NCBI GenBank assembly: GCA_963576475.1
Contig: OY754973.1
Span: forward strand, 9,012,052-9,076,051
From: Molanna angustata
Lineage: Eukaryota; Arthropoda; Insecta; Trichoptera; Molannidae
Length of the DNA: 64,000 nt
Direction of reading: 5' to 3'
Both the position numbers and the translations under genes were made by a program. The notes under the pieces were generated by a model that did no database searches, was not told where the DNA came from, and worked only from the letters and a program-made list of their open reading frames with translations. Below, in pieces: positions 1 through 9,904 of the stretch; positions within the stretch are counted from its first letter, which is position 1, and the number at the start of each line of letters is the position of its first letter.

Positions 1-73
1 ATTATCATTGCTTTGTTTTTGAATCGCTTTATTTTATTTTATTTTAGATACACTTTATTTTTTAAAAAGTGAT

Positions 74-328
74 ATGATTTTATTTTTATTGTTTAAGTGT
101 ATAATTTAATTGTAGAGTAACTCACTGCATTACCAAACTGTTTTTACAAACAGTAAAATTTTATGTAAATTTTCCAATATACGCCCTTAATAGGGCATTT
201 ACAATAAATACAACAATGTAGGCACAACCAATATGATTTTATTGTATTGTATAATTTAACTGTAGAGTAACTTAGAGCATTCCTAAACTGTTTTTACAAA
301 TAGTAAAATCTTATGTAAATTTTACAAT
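74..328. repeat. Imperfect direct repeat pair, ~100 bp units
   Basis: Two diverged copies, about 74-178 and 233-328, share the order TGTAGAGTAACT, AAACTGTTTTTACAAA, AGTAAAAT and TTATGTAAATTTT. A spacer of about 55 bp separates them and holds a small GCCC/GGGC hairpin. No coding potential is seen. It is probably a local duplication or a tandem piece of a degenerate element. Confidence 0.7.
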
Positions 329-404
329 AATTATAAATGAAGTGAAATAAAATATATTGAGTTATTCCACAAAGTATTCAAATATTGTTGTGTATTTTTT
401 TATC

Positions 405-1000
405 ATTTTCATTATTTTTTACTATGGAAACTAATTTAATTTAAAAACTAAATAATTCTTCAATACCATTTTATGAAAGTGATGTGTGTTTTAGAAATTT
501 GTAAAAAAAATATCAAATTTTGAGTTTCCGGAGCATGGGATCACTTTGAAATATTTGACAGTTATTAAAATTGAGAAGCATTATTCAGATATCCTTCAAA
601 ATCTTATGAAATCTAATCGGGTATAAGATATTATAAAAAAAATACAAAATTTGAAAAGACACAAAAGAGTAATTTAGTCTATAATCGATAAAGTAGAATA
701 AACACGCCATTTTCATAAGCACACACACAGTGATGAAACTTTCAGAATACAATCTCAGCATGACACTTAAAAATTGCGAATTCATAACTCACCACTATAT
801 CCCCTTGGGGTAGTGAAGAGTAAAAATTAACATTACATTATTGAACACTATCCACTAATAACTTGTTCTAGGTCGTGGTATGGAAGCAAATTTAAAATTC
901 TTAGAAAGTTCCAGGTTTGGAAGGTTCGAGAGAGTAACTTCATAGAAGTGGTGTATACATTTAGCGCCGATGTGAAGTTAGCTGTGGTAGGTAGTCTATA
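405..1000 (+). repeat. Dispersed repeat family X, copy 1
   Basis: Non-coding AT-rich repeat found at least four times in this window. It is recognised by the ordered blocks TTTGACAGTTA, GATATCCTTCAAAATCTTATG, CTATAATCG, a CA-rich stretch, TTTCAGAATACAATCTCAGC, GCGAATTCATA and CCCCTTGGGGTAGTG. No open reading frame, TIR or poly-A tail was found, so its class is unknown. It could be an LTR, a Helitron derivative or a non-autonomous DNA element. Confidence 0.7.
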
Positions 1001-3190
1001 GCTATATGGCAGCGGTGGCGGTGTAAAACTTTCTTGTTTTCCCGTCTAGAATTAATGGCATTTAAATTAGGTTTTTATTTACCCATTTTCTGTCGGTAAC
1101 ACAAGATTAAGATGTAAATGGCTTCACGGTATGTTCTTGCGAGACATTTTGTGAATAGAGGAGCGTATGCTTCAAAGATTAGATGCTAATGTAAACTTGG
1201 AACGGTGACTACCCACAGACCTACCTTGTGGATCTTTCCAGAAGATCTCTACATTTTATAATACAAACATTCTACAACATAACATTTTAGGCATTCTTAA
1301 AGTTGTACTTACAAGGATAGTTTGATGTGTATCTTTCAATTTGATAGGATATCGTTATTGTCTAAGAGATAGCAACGTTAAAAAATAATTCATTTTTAAT
1401 TGCTGTTTTTTTATATTCCCTTAATTATTGAGTAAAGGTATGAAAGAGGTTAGTCTGGCAAATTTATTTTTCCATTTGGTAGGATGCCGTTATAGTCTTT
1501 ATAGAGATAGCAACGTCAAAAACAACACATGTTTAATTTGTGCTCTTACATATATCATCCTGAAAAAAAATTTTCTTCAGTAAAACATTTAATGTGTCCT
1601 TCCCCCCCCCTCTCATAACTTTTGATCCGCTGAATTCACAGAACCCATAATTCAGAATATATAGATAGTTATAGGCCTACAACTCTTTTGTACTCCGAAT
1701 TTTGAATTTTCGTTTCAGACAGGGGTTATCAACTTTTGAATTTTAACTTAATTTTTACATATATCTCAAATACCATAAAAGCTAGAAAGCTGTAAATCGC
1801 TATAAATATAGACAAATACAAAACCTCAAAGTTCCAGAGTTTCTCCAAATTTGTGTGTTTAACTGCCTTTTTTTCCATTTTTTATGATATCGAAAAAAAC
1901 CGAAACACTCCAACTACAAATTTTAATTTTCTATAAAAAATATGAACATTGTAGCAGTACTCTCAAACTTTTTTTAACAATTTTTATTAAAATGGTATTT
2001 AGTGACGATATCGATTTTTACAATTTTTATGGCAGTGGCCTATACATTACATATATCTAAGCAGACGTTATATCTAAGTTTGATACTTAATCTCCAAACA
2101 TACATACATACCATCGTGCTGTTTACAAAAACAGACTGACCTATACACTATCATATCCTGACATACATACCTACATGTTTTATATAGAAAACAAAATATC
2201 TTAGTATACACTACACAAAATATCTTATTCAATGTCAATGTTCACTTTTACCCTACGAGAGGATGTCAGGATTTTAGACTTCCAAAAACAAGATTTACAT
2301 GTACCCACACAAAATATTTGATAATATAGGTCTCAAAATGTATAATAGTTACTACCAAACATGAAATAAACCACAAGTCTTGTCACCTTTCGTAGTCTAG
2401 GTGCTGAATAAATAATTCAAAACTATTAATGTTCTCTATAGTTTAACATGATGTTTTTTTTATAATTTAATGTCATACTCTAACCATAAATATTTGTTTG
2501 AAATAATATTTTATATTTTTTGTTTAAACGGTATTCATTTTTATATATGTTTTTACATCTAAATAAAGTTTATTACTACGCATGTTCCACCTAAGAATTT
2601 GAGGTTCGAATAGTTGATTTTTTATTTTTTGGTGATAGCGTCCTAAGATGTCACTTATTAAGTTGTATAATAATTGTATGTTTTTATATGAATTTGTGGG
2701 AATGGTTGTCATGGCCTTTTTCATGAGGGTCACGCTAAAATTAACTCTTGATATTATATTGACCTTTGGTCATTGAAGCGCAAATAGATTTTTATTATAC
2801 ACAATCAAAATATTTGGATTGAAATAGGTATTCCCTTTTCCTTTGATGGGCTTGACAGTTAGCGACTATATGTTATAATAAAACCTCGGGTTGAATGACG
2901 TCATGACTCTACTCTGTAACGTTGAAATTTCATTTGATACGGTAATGATTGGTGTTGTTAATATTTATATTATGATGTTTTTTGTTTCATGCGTCAGCAG
3001 TATTTATTTTTTTATTACACATCAAAAAGATCACGGAAATGGTTTGACAAAAACTTTGAAGTAATATTTGAGAGATTTGAAACAATTTAAGATTTTTTAG
3101 TTTGCATCATAAGTTTTCCGTTTTGTATAAAGTCAAATTTATGACCACAAAAGTCACTCTCCATATTTTGCAAAATATAAAATAAAATAG
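1001..3190. other. AT-rich non-coding stretch
   Basis: No gene recognised. It holds a diverged tandem duplication (about 1335-1418 and 1471-1553, sharing AGAGATAGCAACGT). Around 1600-2060 it has homopolymer-rich DNA containing CATAACTTTTGATCCGCTGA and ATACCATAAAAGCTAGAAAG, phrases that look repeat-derived. The rest appears unique and degenerate. Confidence 0.5.
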
Positions 3191-3192
3191 AC

Positions 3193-3315
3193 AAGTGCGG
3201 GCGCGCTGGATTAGTAATCCAGACAATGCTGGTTCGAATCGCATCCCAATGGATTTCGTTCACCTATTGCACAAACATTTATGCTTAATATAACGTATGG
3301 GGGCGTATAGATAAT
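3193..3315 (+). mobile_element. SINE family 1 (tRNA-derived), 5'-damaged copy
   Basis: Shares the block GATTAGTAATCCAG, then GGTTCGAATC (box B type), GATTTCGTTCACCTA and GCACAAACATTTATGCTTA with the better copy at 11590-11775. The box A half is mostly lost and there is no clear poly-A tail. Too short and altered to be a tRNA gene. Confidence 0.7.
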
Positions 3316-3352
3316 TAATTGTTATTTATACCTACATTCATCATCAAAAGTC

Positions 3353-3480
3353 TCAATCCTGCGGATTGGTTTGCAGAAGAAGTCTACATCTCGCTTTCCA
3401 CTTCTCTCTATCTTCTGCAGCCCTCTTCAGCTCAACATAATAATTTTCAATGTGGTTAAACCTATGCTATCTGCATCCAC
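3353..3480 (-). pseudogene. RTE-type LINE, C-terminal coding fragment
   Basis: On the minus strand this reads through ELKRAAEDREKWKARC and ends TNPQD before a stop at 3353-3355. The pattern AEDREKW is characteristic of the extreme C-terminus of insect RTE-like LINE proteins. Only about 40 codons remain, and the upstream part is not recognisable. It is a dead 5'-truncated fragment; related tails occur at 28440-28535 and 38945-39045. Confidence 0.6.
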
Positions 3481-4694
3481 CAACACCTGCAATGCATATA
3501 GGGACTGCCCCATCAAAGAACGCTAAGAGAGCGACCATAAAAATGCATAGCATGAAAATTAACTCATGGAGCCCTCTAGATTTTTTTTTATACACAAAAA
3601 TGGATTTTGGTATATGTATGTTTATATGTGGCCGATAAGCTCCTATACCGTCCATTCGATTACGACGAAACTTTAGGGATTTAACAGGGCACATCTGAGA
3701 AAGTTTTTGAATTTTAAATTTAATTGTTTATCTATTTATTAGATATCTCCCACAAAATTTTTCGAACAAATGTTCAATTTGGAATTCATTCAAGGAACGG
3801 ATGGCGTGTTAAAAAGAAAAGTGACGGAAGGGACGAAATGGTCTGAAAGTATTGGTGGACTCAGGGGACGGAAGGGACTGAGGAGACTAAATAAAATAAA
3901 ACATATAGATTATAACAGATCAAACATTTAACAATAAATAGAGGTAAATCATTATACCCAGGCAGGACAACATCTGCTGTTTTGCTAGTTCCATATAAAA
4001 CTACATACGTTGAGTAAATACGATTTGGGGATTTAGCAATGATGCGAGTTTAGACTTATCTCCACATAGATATTTTATAAATTACAATTTTAATGATAAC
4101 TGGAACTAGTTTGACGACGTAATATTTCGGATTTATGTCTAACTATTTATGTTAGTTAATCGTTCAATTTAATATTTGTCAAGACATCAAGGGATTTTAG
4201 TGTAGCAAATATTAAGCTCTTGATTGAGGTATCAAAGAACAGCTTAGCAGCAACACCGGATGTTATTTGTCTCTTAAACCTGCTGGAGATGAGAAAGAAT
4301 TGTCCTTCAAGATGTATGTTATTGATGTCTTGTGATGTCGCTACTGCATATTTTATATTTTATTACTAACCTATTTGATTGGACAAAACGTTTGAAGTAA
4401 GCTCATAAAACATTAATAAACTGAAAGTGAATATGTAGGTAATTACAAATAAACTTGTATTAATTTATATATTTAACCTATTATCAAAAAAAAATACCGA
4501 ACTGTAATTTTATGAATGAAACATTGGATTTATTCCCTGTCGGGATTCAACGATGTTATTATGACATTTTTTTAATATCTCAATAGAGACGAAGTTGAAA
4601 TATTAAGGGAGATCCGGGAAAAAATATCTTAGTTGTTGAAATTTTCAACCTTAAATCATGTTTATTTCCAAATTATTTAAAGCTTTAAATTGCT
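3481..4694. other. Non-coding stretch
   Basis: No gene recognised. A purine-rich piece at about 3795-3890 (GACGGAAGGGAC) resembles, in reverse complement, the CCCTTC minisatellite at 13185-13350. A short block at about 4565-4605 (CTCAATAGAGACGAAGTTGA) recurs in diverged form at 27690-27725. Confidence 0.4.
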
Positions 4695-5118
4695 TATTTA
4701 TTTTATTTATTTATTAATTTACAATTTTTTGGGAGACTAACAGCTATACATTACAGTTTTACATTTAAGATAATATAAACAGTCACTTATAAGTCTCCGC
4801 TGATAAGCCATACCATCAGTTGCAGGATGAAAAATACAACATCACAATATATTGTGTTTCTGTAATAGATAATGTTTCATCCTGCAGCCGAGGTAAACAT
4901 AATATTACTTAAAAACATTAAATTACATAAAAAAAGTTCATATTCACAAACAAATCACATATCATTAAGGAATTTAGCACTAAGAACATTTCTCGCTCCT
5001 GTATACTACACTGGAATACGTCAAATTCTGGTGAGTTAATTATTGAATTATTTATATTGTTACAAACACGCCAAAGAAATGAATTTTGTCGATAATTAGT
5101 GGATACTTGTTTTAACAA
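4695..5118 (-). pseudogene. Possible LINE 3' end
   Basis: Read on the minus strand, an open frame (5118-4918) ending in a stop is followed by about 200 bp of AT-rich sequence and a TAAATAAATAAA-type tail at 4695-4725. That order of C-terminus, 3' UTR and tetranucleotide tail matches the intact LINE at 47355-49192. The peptide contains FLWRVCNNINN and EFDVFQCS, which resemble the loosely conserved C-terminal region of Jockey/CR1-type proteins, but no catalytic motif is present. A small GCAGGATGAAA/TTTCATCCTGC stem lies at 4823-4882. Assignment is tentative. Confidence 0.35.
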
Positions 5119-5290
5119 GAATATGGGATTATGGATGAATAGTATTTTTAATATGAGTAAATTTGAGTCGATGATTCGTGACTTCTATCTGGCTAAAACT
5201 TCTCTTTTAGAAGACAGGAAAATAATCAAAGACACGAAGTGGTTTATCGTCTCCCGTAGTCAGTTGATCCATAAACTTAAATTTAAATAG

Positions 5291-6104
5291 CCATCCGTTC
5301 ACCTGTTCATATCTTCAAGCTGGAAGTTCATATCTTAAAGCTAGGTATAATAAGAAGCTATTTATATGTTATTATTTGTGTCTGCCCATGCTACTGCTGC
5401 TGCGATCTCTAAATCAGTCTTTAATTAGCGACATTTATAACTGGGAATTTTCGTTTTATTGGATACATGTAGCTTAGTAGGTCAATTTTATTGATACGGA
5501 TTACTTACAATCACGCCACGAAGACATCATGCAGGGAAATCAGACCGCCATTATTTTGAATGAATTAACTTCATATAAGAAATTCATTCTTGAAATTCGA
5601 AATGGAATTTCTGGACTGGATGCTCAAAATACATTCACCAATGTACTGGAATAGGCTTAGTACAGATTCGACTCGTAAAACTCAATTTTATTTATAAAGA
5701 AATTGTCTTTTAATCATTTATCTTGTTTTAGTTTGAAGTAATCTTTATTGTTTTGATTTATACATTAATTGTGTATATCTTGGGCTTACGGATGCATACA
5801 AATATGCACACTAAATTACCTTATAATGTATGAAACACGAAAAATATCGTGTATCACCAAATCTGTGATAAAATATATTTTTTCGTAAAGATAAAGTTTT
5901 TTAAAAAAAAAGCAAGAATAATAATTAAAATAGTAAGAACTCAGCCGGTTGATTTTCATAGTATCTTTCGATTGTAGTAAAAATCTACTTCATAGGCCAT
6001 AGTTTTTTAGTTCCTTATAATAATAAAAAGTTTTTTTGAACTAATTTTAGAAGAAAAGTATATAACAAATTCAAATTTCAAAAAACTCGCGCAATTAAAT
6101 TGTG
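5291..6104. other. Non-coding stretch
   Basis: AT-rich DNA with no recognisable coding sequence, repeat or RNA gene. Confidence 0.4.
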
Positions 6105-6453
6105 AAATACATCAATTATTATCTATGTCTTTGAGTATACATGTATCTATTTAGTGTCTATGTACATTGCCATTATATTCGAGTCAGTCAAGAAATAAAA
6201 TCCCACACGTCAGCACAGAGTTTTTATTCCAATTTTAAAGACCATGTTTATGATAGTCAATTACATTGTGGTCCTTCGAGCCGAATCACAATGTAATTGA
6301 CTATCATAAACTTGGTCTTTAAAATTGGAATAAAAACTCTGTGCTGACGTGTGGGATTTTATTTCTTGACTGACTCGAATATAATGGCAATGTACATAGA
6401 CACTAAATAGATACCATGTATACTCAAAGTCATAGATAATAATTGATGTATTT
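6105..6453. repeat. Long near-perfect hairpin, arms ~166 bp
   Basis: Arms 6105-6270 and 6287-6453 are reverse complements with about three differences (two substitutions and one 1-bp indel), so roughly 98% identical. The 16-bp spacer is GTCCTTCGAGCCGAAT. No reading frame of interest is present. If transcribed, either strand would fold into a long double-stranded RNA. It could be a MITE-like palindrome or two head-to-head copies of one element end around a leader. No target duplication was found at the outer ends. Confidence 0.9.
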
Positions 6454-6544
6454 AACAAAAATATATTTTTAAAATAAACTGCTCTTTATTTCAAAGACGT
6501 ATCTTTAATTTGACTGCATGTACAATAAAGTGAACAGTGGCGTG

Positions 6545-6600
6545 TTTAGTGCCAGGCAATTTCTTCCAACCAACCAAAGCAACGTGAGGCTATACTTCTT
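6545..6600 (-). repeat. LINE/SINE 3' tail with GGCAAT stem-loop
   Basis: Contains GCCAGGCAATTTCTTCCAACC. In reverse complement this is the GGTTGGAAGAAATTGCC part of the 3' tail shared by LINEs and SINE family 3 in this window. Only the end is kept. Confidence 0.55.
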
Positions 6601-6690
6601 CTTCGTGCCATAATATCAGGTCCTCTCGACGTTGGCGATTATTGCTGAGAAGGCATTTCTATCCGCCATAATATCATAATTTACTATTTA
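6601..6690 (-). pseudogene. LINE C-terminal scrap
   Basis: In reverse complement this resembles the end of a non-LTR ORF (NRW..IIANVERT type) followed by a GAAGAAGAAG run. It is very short and frame-disrupted, and is placed by analogy with other LINE ends here. Confidence 0.3.
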
Positions 6691-7019
6691 GCCTATCATA
6701 GACTCTGTCAGTTATTTGTGGAATTTATGTACCATTTTTGTAGAAATACTTTATAATATAATAATAATAAATAGAATTTTTAAAGCGCCGTTCAGTGATA
6801 CAAGATCTCTCTATGGCTCTACGAAAGAAGGCAGTCTTAAGAAGTGTACCAGAGGTGACATTGCTCTGAGCTCCACGTATATCTATGTTATGGGGCAATT
6901 TATTCCATTTTAAAGGCCCGTTCACACTGAACCCGCTCAATATAAGCTGTCGATCTCAATGTAAGCTGTCTTCCTGATGGAACTTCTTTTGACACAGTTA
7001 TTGAATGTAAGCCATTCAG

Positions 7020-8016
7020 GGGGGCAAGTCTGGTTGACCGTCGAAATGAAAACCCTCCTTGTTTACCTATATCATGGATATAATTATAATATGGAGTTAT
7101 ACAAAATCTTGTCATCCATACAATAATTATATCCATACCATACCATACCATCACGCCATTTCCCTATTTGGGGTAGGCAGAGAGAACCGAACGCCAGACT
7201 CCTCTCTCTTGACATACATTCCTCGCTTCATTCACGTCCATACATCGTCTCATACACGCTCTTCTATTATTCTTACTTCTTACATCTCCATCTTTCAAAA
7301 TCCCATTTATGTGATCGTGCCAACTCTTTCTTGGCCGACCTCTACTTTTCATTCCTCTTTTATCAGCCTTGTATACTTTTTTTGTCAGACGGTCATCACT
7401 CATTCTTTCTATGTGGCCGAACCACCTTAGGGCATTTATTTTCATCTTACTTACGATATTTCTTTCAATCATACATTCTCGTCTAATATCCTCATTTCTT
7501 ATTCTATCATACATCGTTTTACCACACATTCGTCTTAGTGACCTCATTTCAACCGCGTTAATTCTACTTTCATGCGTCTTCTGCCATGTCCATGTCTCAC
7601 TAGCATACATTAGAGTCGGTGCGACGATACCATTGTGTACCGCGAGCTTTGCTTGCCTCGAAATAATTGGGTCAGCCATTACCGGTCTTAATGCACCATT
7701 CACTCTATTACCTGCCGTTACTCTCCTTTCAATATCTTTTTCCAATCTTCCATCACGCTGAAACATGCTTCCTAAGTATAAATATTCATCCACTTGTTCT
7801 AATTGTACATTCTCCACTCGTATCTCGCATTTTGTTTGTCTTTCGCTCTTCTCAAATACCATTACTTTAGATTTAGTTGCATTCATTCTCAATCCATTTT
7901 GCATGCATCCATCGAATACTATTTTAACCAAACATTCCAAGTCTTCCACGCTTTCAGCCATGATATGGGTAATCACTGGGGTTTTGATTTCGCCGGTCGA
8001 ACCAGACTTGCCCCCC
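7020..8016. mobile_element. TIR element (GGGGGCAAG family), copy 1, carrying an RTE
   Basis: The left end starts GGGGGCAAGTCTGGTTGACC and the right end is its imperfect reverse complement (…CCAGACTTGCCCC); TIRs are about 37 bp. The flanks are CAG at 7017-7019 and CAG at 8017-8019, and the interrupted LINE is continuous across CAG, so CAG is a likely 3-bp target duplication. Without the RTE at 7135-7960 the element would be about 170 bp, matching the empty copy at 36601-36754. It is non-autonomous. The superfamily is not assigned. Confidence 0.8.
7135..7960 (-). mobile_element. RTE-clade LINE family 1, 5'-truncated copy (C-terminal RT ORF)
   Basis: The minus strand encodes about 265 uninterrupted residues, the part of an RTE reverse transcriptase downstream of the YADD active site. 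It starts at IMAESVEDLE just after where YADD should be, then has KSKVMVFEKSE, YLYLGSMFQ, TLMYASETWTW, LRRMCGKT, LRWFGHIERM, KSRGRPRKSWHDHI and a C-terminal GVWRSVLSAYPK before the stop at 7164-7166. Finger, palm A/B motifs and the endonuclease are missing, so it is not active. After the stop comes GGGAAATGGCGTGATGG and TATGG repeats, the simple-repeat tail typical of RTE elements. It sits inside the TIR element at 7020-8016. A long target duplication is not visible; only CCAT is shared at both junctions. It is about 99% identical to the copy at 63485-63729. Confidence 0.9.
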
Positions 8017-8117
8017 CAGAGCTTTATACATCAACAGGCATACCTTATACTCCAGTCTCTCTGAATACCTCAACCAGTGCAGTTCGTTAAGAAAATCTCT
8101 CTAATGTAAGTTTATTA

Positions 8118-8619
8118 TTCATTCATTCATTCATCTGTGGCTCCACAACCCAGGTCGGGTCTTAGCCTCCTGCAGAGCCCGCCTTCATGACTGTCGATCC
8201 TGCGACGCATTGCGCCAGTTATGGACGCCGATGCTGTTCGCATCCTTCACCACTCCGTCCAGCCATCGAAGCTTCGGCCTTCCAACTTTTCTTCGTTCCC
8301 CCGGTGCACCATTCATGATCCGTCTTGGGACGTCCTCCTCGCTCATTCTTTGGACGTGTCCAGCCCATATGAGTCTTCCTATTCTTATTTCTGCCAGTAT
8401 GGTAGGCTCCTTGTACAGATCATACAATTCATGGGCCCTGAGTCAAATTGAAAACGCTGTTCGTTATCGCCAAGCGCTATTTTTTTTTGTATGTGATTTG
8501 ACGTTTGTTGTAGAAATTTTTTCTACAATAACAAACAACAAACGTCAAATCCCATACAAAAAAAAAATTAGCGCTTGGCGATAACGAACAGCGTTTTCAA
8601 TTTGACTTGGGGGCATTGT
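8118..8619 (-). mobile_element. RTE-type LINE family 2, 5'-truncated insertion
   Basis: The minus strand encodes NELYDLYKEPTILAE, GRLIWAGHVQRMSEEDVPRR, GRPKLRWLDGV and VHNWRNASQDRQS, then an in-frame TGA where W is expected, then RRALQEAKTRPGLWSHR and a stop at 8131-8133. WAGHV.RM, GRPK.RW and AK.RPGL are hallmarks of the RTE C-terminus. The tail is an ATGAATGAATGA repeat. The unit is bounded by identical 13-bp sequences TGTAAGTTTATTA at 8105-8117 and 8620-8632, a clear target-site duplication. A MITE hairpin (8436-8612) occupies its 5' end. One nonsense mutation makes even the remnant non-coding. Confidence 0.85.
8436..8612. repeat. MITE-like hairpin, 177 bp
   Basis: A nearly complete palindrome starting CCCTGAGTCAAATTG and ending CAATTTGACTTGGG. 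Internal arms contain CGTTATCGCCAAGCGCT, a T/A run and GATTTGACGTTTGTTGT, closing on a short TTTTT loop. It lies inside the target duplication of the RTE insertion at 8118-8619. No target duplication of its own could be defined. It is non-coding and is probably a mobilised miniature element. Confidence 0.85.
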
Positions 8620-8632
8620 TGTAAGTTTATTA

Positions 8633-9904
8633 TAGACAGCTATTTTTCCGCCATTATTCAAACTGTTGTTTATCTGAAATATAACCGACTTAATATTAGT
8701 TTCTATTTTATGTTTATTTTTCTTTGGTAGGTAGTTACTCGACGCAGTTCATTAGTTAAATATGGCTAATTAATAGCATGAGACAATTCATTGTTGTTTC
8801 AGCTCTGAATCACTCTGTTCCAGCACACCTGATTAATGCGTTTAGTTTTATTTTAGCACTCCTGTCACCTGTAAGCGACATCTAAAATCATCTTCTACCT
8901 TTCACATTATTTTTGTGGCACAATTCAATGGAAGAGTGGCAATAATAAGTGGAGAAGATTCTAAAAATATTCATCAAGTGTCTTCTTTGTTTTCTTTACT
9001 TTTACACCGTCTATATTAATTAATTTGCGTCACATTTTGTTGGAAAAAATGTCAAATAAAAATTCAAGCTCCGGCGTCAACGAGTGAAGGTGGAAATCTT
9101 AAATTCGATAGTTCCAAATACATAAATTTCGAATCAGAAATGATAATGTTTTACAAACAGATATACATACCTAAGGCTACAATTGAAAACTATCGAACGT
9201 ATTATTCTATATAAGTCTGTATAAATATTACAAAATAAGTTTTTAGGTTAAACCCACCTGAAGAAGAGAATGGGAATTCTCGAAACTGGTTGTGGAATAT
9301 AAATAAAAAAAGTGGAAATTAACAAAGTTACATTGTTATTTTAAATTAAATTAAGTAATTCAAACAGACTATTATATTTCCGCAATCTAAGATCGACCTA
9401 GACCCTTCACTATACAAGACGAACTGTCGACGCTCCGAGACCAAATTAATGTCCAGAGCTCCATTGAGTTGCTTCTCTCCTAGGCATCCAACCCTCCCGT
9501 CCATGTGATGCTACCTCCTTCACCGTCATCGCCGCACGGCAGCTATTTCATAAAATATAAATAAAATATAAATTAATAGGCATGATCACTACAAGGTTCA
9601 AAAGAAAATGAGTGGGTTGTAACTATCAGTGATGACCCAATGTTAGTGAGTGTAAACATTTATTTCTTCTTCAAAAATTTACAGTCCTTGAATCCATTTT
9701 TATAAAGTCCATTTTCATTGTATAAATTTTTCAAATAATAATTATTGAAATACTTATTTACTTAACGTGTCCGGATATACTAGTCCTTCCTAGTTGCAGC
9801 AAAAACTGCTAGATCATTTGCTACAAAACAATGTGAAAAATATATTTATCTTGAATGTGAGATATAATCATGAGGTATAACTGATTTTTTTTTTAATAGT
9901 AGAT
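8633..9904. other. Non-coding stretch with a hammerhead-like motif
   Basis: No gene recognised. At 9257-9286 the order CCTGAAGA, GAGAA-loop-TTCTC stem, GAAAC resembles the conserved core of a hammerhead ribozyme, as found in Penelope-like element ends, followed by an A-rich tail at 9300-9315. No matching stems I and III were found. A GC-richer patch lies at 9385-9540. The rest is AT-rich and unassigned. Confidence 0.4.

Larger units (their letters stand above)
6725..8104 (-). pseudogene. CR1/L2/Jockey-type LINE C-terminus, split by nested insertions
   Basis: On the minus strand, 8095-8025 encodes LNELHWLRYSERLEYK and MYKAL. After an interruption at 7020-8016 the same gene resumes with NGL and later GPLKWNKLP and FRRAIERS, running down to about 6725. 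The order LHWL..RI.YK..., KALNGLAP and GP.LWN.LP...FK..LF is the conserved C-terminal region after the reverse transcriptase of CR1/L2/Jockey-type LINEs. Frameshifts are present and only about 370 bp of the element survives. The same family recurs at 15245-15690 (minus) and 39365-39690 (plus). A TATTATTATTA tail lies near 6750-6770. Confidence 0.7.

Noticed and set aside
7059..8090. Several plus-strand open frames over the RTE copy
   Set aside because: They are antisense shadows of the minus-strand RTE coding frame.
8210..8584. Plus-strand open frame of 124 codons
   Set aside because: Antisense of RTE family 2 and the MITE hairpin; no protein family resemblance.
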